From an uncultured Prevotellaceae bacterium (lineage in GTDB: Bacteria; Bacteroidota; Bacteroidia; Bacteroidales; Bacteroidaceae): a stretch of DNA of 10,634 bases. This document shows, piece after piece, positions 1 through 5,348 of the stretch. The stretch spans positions 1 through 10,634 of the forward strand of contig CAMJAO010000050.1 in NCBI GenBank assembly GCA_946403615.1. The letters run 5' to 3'. The notes under the pieces are model-generated. The model had not been told where the DNA came from. It did no database searches and saw nothing but the letters and a program-made list of their open reading frames with translations. Positions within the stretch are counted from its first letter, which is position 1, and each line of letters starts with the position of its first letter. The translations under genes and the position numbers were made by a program.

Positions 1-17
1 CGATAGACGAAGGGACC
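1..17 (-). tRNA. tRNA-Glu, 5' end only (runs off the left edge)
   Basis: Read on the minus strand, these bases are GGTCCCTTCGTCTATCG. This fits the start of a bacterial tRNA-Glu: a 7-base acceptor strand GGTCCCT, then T8, C9, the D-stem GTCT (10-13) and the conserved A14. The block TTCGTCTA is characteristic of tRNA-Glu, and E. coli tRNA-Glu has it at the same place. A perfect Bacteroidota promoter lies just upstream and would leave a leader of roughly 14 bases for RNase P to remove. The anticodon is outside the window, so the amino-acid identity is inferred from the 5' part alone. The alternative is a chance match in the leader of some other gene. Confidence 0.68.
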
Positions 18-37
18 AGCGGCTTAAATTGCGGATG

Positions 38-68
38 CAAAGGTAAATCATTTTTATGAACCACCAAA
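38..68 (-). promoter_or_regulatory. Leftward promoter for the tRNA-Glu gene
   Basis: On the minus strand a -33 box TTTG (plus 65-68) is followed by 19 bases and then a -7 box TACCTTTG (plus 38-45). This is an exact match to the primary sigma factor consensus of Bacteroidota (TTTG, 19-21 bases, TAnnTTTG). Transcription would start around base 30-33 and run left into the tRNA-like sequence at 17-1. It diverges from the recO promoter at 86-117, and the two -33 boxes are 17 bases apart, so two polymerases could compete for space. Confidence 0.75.
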
Positions 69-85
69 ATTTTCTAATAAAAAAA

Positions 86-117
86 TTTGTCATGGTATGT
101 ATTTTTTACTATTTTTG
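86..117 (+). promoter_or_regulatory. Rightward promoter for recO
   Basis: TTTG at 86-89, then 20 bases, then TATTTTTG at 110-117. Both boxes match the Bacteroidota consensus exactly and the spacing is in the normal range. Transcription would start near 121-125 and leave a leader of about 35 bases before the ATG at 159. Its position rules out the longest reading of the recO frame, which opens with a TTG inside the -33 box at 87. Confidence 0.72.
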
Positions 118-158
118 CATGTATTTTGCCTCAAAACCCTATCTTTTCACGCATTTTT

Positions 159-884
159 ATGGTAGAAAAAAACAGTGGTATCGTTCTTCGCAGCATCAAA
201 TACGGTGATAATTCGCTCATCGTTGACATGTTGACTGATGAGGGGACACGCCGTTCGTTTATCGCGCGTGTCTCGAACTCGAAACGAGCCAAAATGCGCC
301 CGTACCTTTTCCAGCCATTGTCGATTCTCGAGGTGGAATACGATTCGCGTGTGAAGGGAGGGCTTTATCGTATTCAAGGGGCTACAGTGAACATGCCTTA
401 TTCCTCGATTCCATTCGACGCGTCGAAACTGGCGTTGGCGCTCTTCCTTGCTGAATTTCTGTATCATGCCACACGCGACGAACAGGAAAATGAGCCGCTT
501 TATCTCTATCTCGAACAAAGTCTGCGTTGGCTCGACGGGGTGGAGGGGCCTTGTCCGAATTTCCATTTGGTGCTGATGATGCGTCTCACCCGGTTTGTGG
601 GATTCTTCCCCAATACAGAGGGCTATCGCGTCGGGGCATATTTCGATCTGCTCGATGGCACTTACCGCACCAGTCCGCCCATGCATCCCCATGTGCTTCC
701 TTCTGACGAGGCTGCCAAAATCAACACACTCATGCGTTTGAATTTCGAGACAATGCACCTTTTTAAAATGACGCGCGCGGAACGTGCACGATGCCTTGAG
801 GTCATCTTGCAATATTACAGGCTCCATGTTCCGGGCTTCCCCGAACTTAAATCTCTCGACGTGCTGAAGGAGACGTTTTCTTAA
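159..884 (+). CDS. recO: DNA repair protein RecO (recombination mediator)
   Basis: A 241-residue protein of normal RecO length. RecO binds single- and double-stranded DNA, anneals strands and, with RecR, loads RecA onto SSB-coated DNA at gaps. The N-terminal part (about 1-78) fits the RecO OB fold, starting EKNSGIVLRSIKYGDNS and running through TDEGTRRSFIARV. The rest is largely helical, with YFDLLDG at 161-167 and a C-terminal YYRLHVPGFPELKS segment (219-232) typical of Bacteroidota RecO as I recall it. It has only two cysteines (132 and 212), so the Cys4 zinc site of Deinococcus-type RecO is absent. The frame is open upstream to a TTG at 87. I chose the ATG at 159 because the 87-158 stretch holds the promoter and the RecO homology starts at the ATG. 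It is monocistronic and convergent with the dcw operon. Confidence 0.93.
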   Translation: MVEKNSGIVLRSIKYGDNSLIVDMLTDEGTRRSFIARVSNSKRAKMRPYLFQPLSILEVEYDSRVKGGLYRIQGATVNMPYSSIPFDASKLALALFLAEFLYHATRDEQENEPLYLYLEQSLRWLDGVEGPCPNFHLVLMMRLTRFVGFFPNTEGYRVGAYFDLLDGTYRTSPPMHPHVLPSDEAAKINTLMRLNFETMHLFKMTRAERARCLEVILQYYRLHVPGFPELKSLDVLKETFS

Positions 885-908
885 GGAGTTTTGGAGTTCA
901 GGAGTTTC
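885..908 (+). repeat. Three tandem 8-bp units starting GGAGTT
   Basis: GGAGTT begins at 885, 893 and 901, giving three units with an exact 8-bp period directly after the recO stop codon (882-884). The last two bases vary (TT, CA, TC). The array is non-coding. It is one of several short repeats in the spacer between recO and yqeY. I know of no function for it. Slipped-strand replication would be the simplest origin. Confidence 0.7.
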
Positions 909-1017
909 AGAAAAGTTTAGCGGATACCAATAATAAAAAACAATTAGAATAATTAAGCCAGAAATAATCTTTCAATTTCTGATTAATTATTCTAATTGTT
1001 CTAATTTCTTTCTGAAA
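905..1017. repeat. Nested inverted repeats in the recO/yqeY spacer
   Basis: Three pairs of arms are nested. The outer pair is TTTCAGAAA at 905-913 and its reverse complement at 1009-1017. The middle pair is a perfect 18-bp arm, AACAATTAGAATAATTAA at 939-956, matched at 983-1000. The inner pair is CAGAAAT at 959-965 and ATTTCTG at 975-981, closing on a 9-base loop. Middle and inner arms are separated only by GC on one side and A on the other, so they form nearly one 25-bp stem. In addition TTCTAATT is directly repeated at 990-997 and 999-1006, and AGTC(C)TTTCCGA at 1026-1036 and 1040-1051. Confidence 0.85.
929..1000. terminator. Probable bidirectional terminator, stronger for the dcw operon
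   Basis: The near-continuous 25-bp palindrome (939-1000) sits between the convergent stop codons of recO (884) and yqeY (1056). Read leftward from yqeY, the stem is followed directly by a U-rich run (about TTTTATTATT, from plus 929-938), the arrangement of an intrinsic terminator. Read rightward from recO, the bases after the stem are also pyrimidine-rich but are a poorer U-tract. The stem is AT-rich rather than GC-rich, which is unusual for a terminator, but its length compensates. Function is inferred from position and fold. Confidence 0.6.
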
Positions 1018-1055
1018 AGAACTATAGTCTTTCCGAAAAAGTCCTTTCCGAGAGT

Positions 1056-1505
1056 TTAACCGAGGTTTTTCTTCACGATGGCGGAGATGACACGACCGTC
1101 GGCCACGCCTGCCATTTGCTTACTGGCGATGCCCATCACGCGGCCCATGTCGCGCATGGTGGAGGCGCCCGTCTCGGCGATGATGGCTTTCACGCGTGCC
1201 TCAATCTCTTCTTCGGTGAGTTGCTGAGGCAGGTAACTTTCGATGACAGCCACCTGTGCCAGTTCGGCGTCGGCCAGATCTTGACGGTTCTGCTGCGAGA
1301 AAGTGGCAGCTGACTCGCGTCCCTGCTTGGCCAGTTTCTGGATGATTTTCAGAGCGTCAGCATCTTCGAGTGTGTCATTTGCTCCGGGAGCGGTTTTCGC
1401 CTCGAGAAACACCTTCTTGATGTTGCGCAGTGTCTCCAGCCTCACTTTGTCGCGGGCTTTCATCGCGGCTTTGATGTCTTCGCTGATTTGTTCAAACAGT
1501 GCCAT
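1056..1505 (-). CDS. yqeY: GatB/YqeY-family protein
   Basis: A 149-residue protein, the usual length of free-standing YqeY proteins. The family is related to the C-terminal tRNA-contacting domain of the GatB subunit of the aminoacyl-tRNA amidotransferase, but the biochemical role of the stand-alone form is not settled. The N-terminal helical half starts MALFEQISEDIKAAMKARDK. Then come family marks IESYLPQQLTEEEI (88-101) and, near the end, MGRVMGIASKQMAGVADGR (120-138) and the closing IVKKNL. It begins 11 bp after the ftsZ stop, with no Shine-Dalgarno sequence, and is the last gene of the division run, so it is very likely co-transcribed with ftsZ. Family assignment is firm; any division role is only guilt by association. 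Confidence 0.92.
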   Translation of the reverse strand: MALFEQISEDIKAAMKARDKVRLETLRNIKKVFLEAKTAPGANDTLEDADALKIIQKLAKQGRESAATFSQQNRQDLADAELAQVAVIESYLPQQLTEEEIEARVKAIIAETGASTMRDMGRVMGIASKQMAGVADGRVISAIVKKNLG

Positions 1506-1516
1506 GGCGTTTCGGT

Positions 1517-2863
1517 TTAAAATGAGATTTTACCGCTTTCCTCTTTCTTTTCAGGTTCAGCTTCCTCCTCTTGGATGCCGCTGGCCAGACGCTCTATCTC
1601 GTTGAACTTATCACGCGAACGTTTGCTGGTCGGTGAGTTTTCGATGGCGAGGATGAGTTCTTCGTTGTCGAGGTCTTCGGGCTTCAGAATAACAACGTTC
1701 GGTCTGCGACGACGTGGGGTCTTTCTTCCACCCTCACCGTAATACTCTTCGCGGCGTTCGTTGTTCTTTTCTTTCCTCTCTTCCTCCTCGGCAAGTTTCT
1801 TCATTTGTTCTTGGGTGTAACGACCCTTCTCTTCTTCATCGACCACGTCTTTGATGCCGAATCCGGTGGCGAGCAGGGTCACTTTTACCTTCTTGCCCAG
1901 GTCGGGATCTTTGGCGATACCCCACTTGAACTCGAAGTCCTGTCCGAACTTGCTCATGAAGTCGTTCACGTCGTTCATCTCGTCGGTCATGAGACCCGGA
2001 TGGTCTGAGCCACTGTTGGCATAGGAGATGTTGAGCAGGATTTTCTTCGACTTGAACACATTGTTGTTGTTGAGCAACGGCGAGTGAAGAGCGTCCTCGA
2101 TGGCTTTGCGCACACGTCCTTCGCCTTCGCCGTAACCGTTACTCATGATGGCCACGCCACCGTCTTTGAGAACGGTTTTCACATCATTGAAGTCGAGGTT
2201 GATAACACCGCGCATGGTGATGATTTCTGCGATGCTCTTGGCTGCCACGCTCAGTGTGTTGTCGGCTTTGGCAAACGACTCCTCGAGAGGCAGGTCGGGA
2301 TAGATGTCGAGCAACCGTTGGTTGTTGATGACGAGCAGGGCATCGACATGCTTAGACATCTCTTCCACGCCGTCGAGAGCCTGGTCGATTTTCTGATTTC
2401 CTTCAAAACGGAAGGGGATGGTCACGATGCCCACGGTGAGCAAACCCATATCCTTCGACTCGCGTGCGATGACAGGAGCGGCACCGGTGCCGGTACCACC
2501 ACCCATACCTGCGGTGATGAAGGTCATCTTCGTGCCGTCGTTGAGCATGTTTCTCACGTCTTCGATGCTCTCTTCCGCAGCGGCGCGTGCCTTGGCGGGT
2601 TTGTTGCCGGCTCCCAGTCCTTCCGTACCCAATTGGATATGTACTGGAACGGGTGAGTCGTCAAGTGCCTGACGGTCGGTATTGCAAAGTACGAATGACA
2701 CATCGTGTATGCCTTCGCGATACATGTGGTTGACAGCGTTTCCACCACCGCCACCTACACCGATGACTTTGATGATGGAGTTGTTCTCCGGGTTCTGCTG
2801 GAGTTGGTCGAATGCCAGTGTCTGCTGCTCTATTTGGCTTTGTTTTTTATCTTTTTCGTCCAT
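1517..2863 (-). CDS. ftsZ: Cell division protein FtsZ
   Basis: A 448-residue tubulin-like GTPase that polymerises into the cytoplasmic Z ring. After a Q-rich N-terminal tail (1-29), the nucleotide fold starts with IGVGGGGGNAV (34-44). The tubulin signature GGGTGTG is at 121-127, and the T7 loop NLDFNDVKT (222-230) supplies the Asp residues 224 and 227 that complete the GTPase site of the next subunit. The globular core ends near 340. A highly charged linker (about 342-389) follows, then a conserved-looking block RPNVVILKPEDLDNEELIL (386-404) with ENSPTSKR (408-415), and an acidic/basic tail to 448. The classic C-terminal D-I-P-x-F-L-R peptide is absent at the very end; the 408-415 block may be its counterpart. 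The ATG lies 31 bp after ftsA, with only a weak purine stretch upstream. Confidence 0.97.
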   Translation of the reverse strand: MDEKDKKQSQIEQQTLAFDQLQQNPENNSIIKVIGVGGGGGNAVNHMYREGIHDVSFVLCNTDRQALDDSPVPVHIQLGTEGLGAGNKPAKARAAAEESIEDVRNMLNDGTKMTFITAGMGGGTGTGAAPVIARESKDMGLLTVGIVTIPFRFEGNQKIDQALDGVEEMSKHVDALLVINNQRLLDIYPDLPLEESFAKADNTLSVAAKSIAEIITMRGVINLDFNDVKTVLKDGGVAIMSNGYGEGEGRVRKAIEDALHSPLLNNNNVFKSKKILLNISYANSGSDHPGLMTDEMNDVNDFMSKFGQDFEFKWGIAKDPDLGKKVKVTLLATGFGIKDVVDEEEKGRYTQEQMKKLAEEEERKEKNNERREEYYGEGGRKTPRRRRPNVVILKPEDLDNEELILAIENSPTSKRSRDKFNEIERLASGIQEEEAEPEKKEESGKISF

Positions 2864-2894
2864 GATGAATCTTTCTTGATTGTTAGGTTATGTA

Positions 2895-4322
2895 TTATTT
2901 CTCTTCGTCTTTTTCAGACACGAGTTTGGTGAAGAAATCCTTAGCGCCGTCAAGAAACTTTTTGAAGCCGCTCTTCTCTTTTTCCTCTTGTGCTATTGCT
3001 GCACGCTCGGCTTCCTCTCTTCTGATGCGCTCAGCTTCTTCTTCTCTTCTGATGCGCTCGGCTTCTTCTCTTTCTCTCTTTTCACGCTCGATACGCTCCA
3101 ACTCAGCCTGAGTCTGTTTCACACCACCAGTGACAGGACGCTGGTCGAAGAGATCCTGTGGTACAGAGCCGGCGCAGTTCATGTCACCTTTGTTGAGCAG
3201 TCCGAACAGCGTGTTATAGATGCCGTTGTTGTTATTCAGCTCCTCAATGTTGCCCGAGAGTGAGAGCGTGGAGTCATTGGCGATGCGGATCTTGCTTACC
3301 TTGGTCTCGTGTTCGAATGCCTCTTTCACGTTCTTCAGTCGTGAACCACCGCCAGTGAGGATGATGCCTCCGATGATTTTGCTTCTGATGCCGTCGGGCA
3401 CCTGGCTCCATACATTAGCGACAATTTCGAGCATACGGTCTTCCACAATATTGTTGAATTCCTCTATGGGCACGGTGCGGTCGCCCTCGATGGTATATGT
3501 CGTCGGTTTCTCCTCATCTGCCTCTTGTTCGGGGTCGGTGTATGCGGAACCGTATTTCAGTTTCATCATCTCAGCCTCGTTTTCTTCCATCTTGAGTGTG
3601 GTGAGGTCTTTAGTGATGTTGGATGCGCCAAGAGGAATCACAGCCAGATGGCGCATGATGTTTCTGTAATAGACGGCTATGGTAGTGGTGTCTGCGCCAA
3701 GGTCGACGAGCACGCAACCGAGGCGTTTCTCGTCTTTCTTCAGAATGCAGTCAGCCAGTGCGATGGGGGCGAGATAGTAGTCTGCCACATTGATGCCGGC
3801 CTTTTCGAAGCATTTCTCGAGGTTGTTGTAGAGTGCTTTACGCTGCAGGATGTTGAGGAAATTACCCTCGATGCTCTTGGCGGGAATGCCCACGGGATCG
3901 ATGGTGAATTGTGTTCCCACTTTGTATTCGAGTGTGATAGCGTCGAGAATTTGTTTGTCGGGATAAATCATGGAACGGTTGTTGTCCATAATCTCATTGA
4001 TCATGTCGCCGGTGATGATTTCCTCGTCGGGCAACTGCTTCACGATGACGTTTTTCACGCTGAGAATGGATTGTCCGCCAACTCCCACAAACACCTGAGA
4101 GATTTCTGTCTTCAGGTTTGCTTTCAGTTTCTTGATGATGTTTTGCAGACAAAGACTTGTCTTGTCAATGTTGTACACCATGCCTTTACGAATGCACTCT
4201 GTGGCATCTTCTTCCACGAGTGAGAGAACCTGGATGCTTCCGTCGGTATTTTTCTTACCGGCGATACCTCTGATTTTCGATGAGCCTAATTCGATGGCTA
4301 CGATGAATTCCTTTAATGCCAT
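2895..4322 (-). CDS. ftsA: Cell division protein FtsA
   Basis: A 475-residue actin-like ATPase that tethers FtsZ to the inner membrane and recruits later divisome proteins. The actin-fold motifs are phosphate 1 AIELGSSKIRG (9-19), phosphate 2 VLVDLGADTTTIAVY (204-218) and the adenosine motif IGGIILTGGGSRLKNV (317-332). From about 400 to 450 there is an Arg/Glu-rich, probably helical or coiled segment with AERIRREE at 421-428 and again at 430-437. A lysine/phenylalanine amphipathic helix follows (FKKFLDGAKDFFTKLVS, 453-469), the expected membrane-targeting sequence. It is about 55 residues longer than E. coli FtsA (420 aa), mainly because of the charged segment. It lies 29 bp after ftsQ and 31 bp before ftsZ, the usual order. 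Confidence 0.96.
   Translation of the reverse strand: MALKEFIVAIELGSSKIRGIAGKKNTDGSIQVLSLVEEDATECIRKGMVYNIDKTSLCLQNIIKKLKANLKTEISQVFVGVGGQSILSVKNVIVKQLPDEEIITGDMINEIMDNNRSMIYPDKQILDAITLEYKVGTQFTIDPVGIPAKSIEGNFLNILQRKALYNNLEKCFEKAGINVADYYLAPIALADCILKKDEKRLGCVLVDLGADTTTIAVYYRNIMRHLAVIPLGASNITKDLTTLKMEENEAEMMKLKYGSAYTDPEQEADEEKPTTYTIEGDRTVPIEEFNNIVEDRMLEIVANVWSQVPDGIRSKIIGGIILTGGGSRLKNVKEAFEHETKVSKIRIANDSTLSLSGNIEELNNNNGIYNTLFGLLNKGDMNCAGSVPQDLFDQRPVTGGVKQTQAELERIEREKREREEAERIRREEEAERIRREEAERAAIAQEEKEKSGFKKFLDGAKDFFTKLVSEKDEEK
3016..3069 (-). repeat. In-frame 27-bp direct repeat within ftsA
   Basis: Bases 3016-3032 (TCTCTTCTGATGCGCTC) recur exactly at 3043-3059, and the similarity continues through the rest of each unit to about 3069. 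The period is 27 bp, or 9 codons, so gain or loss of a unit keeps the frame. It encodes the two AERIRREE blocks of the charged FtsA segment. Low-complexity codon use contributes to the similarity. Confidence 0.75.
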
Positions 4323-4351
4323 ATATTGTCGTATTTAATATTTTATCGGGT

Positions 4352-5305
4352 TTAGCCTGTTGTCTTTTTGTCTTCTTTCTTTGCTTCTTGTTTCTTTCCC
4401 TCTTGTTCTTTCCCCTTGAGAGAGCCGGGGCTTGTCTGCTCTTTCTTTGTACCTTGCTCCTTTACCTCTTCCGCCGGTTTTTCATCTTTTGCCGGTGTGA
4501 TGGCGATGATGTCCTCCTTTCTGTGTTTCTTGCAAATGATTTGATTGTCGAATTCTAAACTGATGTATGCGTATTTGTTCCATCCTGCCTGACTCAATCC
4601 GTAGCGGTAGAATTTATCCAGTCGCTCGAGTTTTTTCTTCAGGAATTTGTTGATGCCGTCGATGCGCTTCTCTTTGTCAGTGTATTCGGGTAAACGTCCG
4701 ATGTTGACAATGTGGTTGCCCATGCGTGGCACCAGTTCCATGTTCTTGTCGGGCAGAATGTTGATTTGTTCTATCTGTTCGCGCCAGGTTTCGTCGGCGT
4801 TGATGAATCGGCAAGCAGTGGCGACGTAGTTTTGGGCATACCATTTTGAGATGTTTCCCGTCGCGATGATGAGGTTGGATGTGAAATTGGATGACGGCAT
4901 GATGCTGTCCATCTCATCGACATAATAGTCCTCGCCGTTCTCGCTCATGATATGCACTCCCGGCACACGCTGCGTCACTTCTATGTTGACTTTGCCGTTG
5001 CGCGTTTTGCTGCATTGTGCCCCGTTGATGTAGGGGTTCTTTTTGAGCGTCTCTTCGATGGCCCTCGGGTTGATGTCTCTCATCATGTATCCTTTGGGGT
5101 AGAGATTCTCGACGTTGAGTATTTTTTTGATGTCCTCAGCGCTGAGGAACCCGTCGTTGTTTTTGTCGCTGACTTTGATGTTGACTTCCTCACATTCCTC
5201 ACCGTTGGTGGCCTCATGGTTGAACGAGGTCATCGCCATGCCCAGATACACCAGCAACAGTATATCCAAGACGATGAACAGGGTGCGTTTGTTAAGGAAT
5301 TCCAT
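4352..5305 (-). CDS. ftsQ: Cell division protein FtsQ
   Basis: A 317-residue single-pass membrane protein that links cytoplasmic and periplasmic divisome parts. A short cytoplasmic end (MEFLNKR) precedes one membrane helix (about 8-27). The periplasmic part has a POTRA-like start (VNIKVSDKNND and following, 41-110) and a beta domain with VPGVHIM (114-120), YYVDEMDSIMP (127-137) and a closing YISLEFDNQIICKK (247-260). The assignment rests on position between murC and ftsA, topology and these features, since FtsQ is poorly conserved. Residues 272-317 form a Lys/Glu-rich disordered tail in the periplasm. Residues 47-58 match the spacing of an EF-hand calcium loop, probably by chance. It lies 37 bp after murC across a small tandem repeat. 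Confidence 0.9.
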   Translation of the reverse strand: MEFLNKRTLFIVLDILLLVYLGMAMTSFNHEATNGEECEEVNIKVSDKNNDGFLSAEDIKKILNVENLYPKGYMMRDINPRAIEETLKKNPYINGAQCSKTRNGKVNIEVTQRVPGVHIMSENGEDYYVDEMDSIMPSSNFTSNLIIATGNISKWYAQNYVATACRFINADETWREQIEQINILPDKNMELVPRMGNHIVNIGRLPEYTDKEKRIDGINKFLKKKLERLDKFYRYGLSQAGWNKYAYISLEFDNQIICKKHRKEDIIAITPAKDEKPAEEVKEQGTKKEQTSPGSLKGKEQEGKKQEAKKEDKKTTG

Positions 5306-5311
5306 CTTTTT

Positions 5312-5348
5312 CTTTATTGGCCTTATTGGGCCTTATTGGGTTCTATTG
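5312..5348. repeat. Decamer tandem repeat in the murC-ftsQ spacer
   Basis: The unit CCTTATTGGG occurs exactly at 5321-5330 and 5331-5340, with a degenerate copy at 5312-5320 and a TATTG at 5344-5348 that overlaps the murC stop codon. The four TATTG cores start at 5315, 5324, 5334 and 5344, a spacing close to one DNA turn. The array fills almost the whole spacer and stops just before the ftsQ start region. Function is unknown; it could be a slippage product. Confidence 0.75.

Noticed and set aside
147..827. A 226-codon open frame opposite recO
   Set aside because: It is antisense to a clear RecO, matches no family I know and has a composition expected from reverse reading of a biased gene.
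885..1055. An insertion sequence or small RNA gene in the convergent spacer
   Set aside because: There is no open frame of note and no promoter-like TTTG/TAnnTTTG pair, and the palindrome has a simpler reading as a terminator or short repeat.
3000..3120. A CRISPR-like or tandem-repeat array
   Set aside because: There are only two 27-bp units, in frame inside ftsA and encoding a charged helix, with no spacers.
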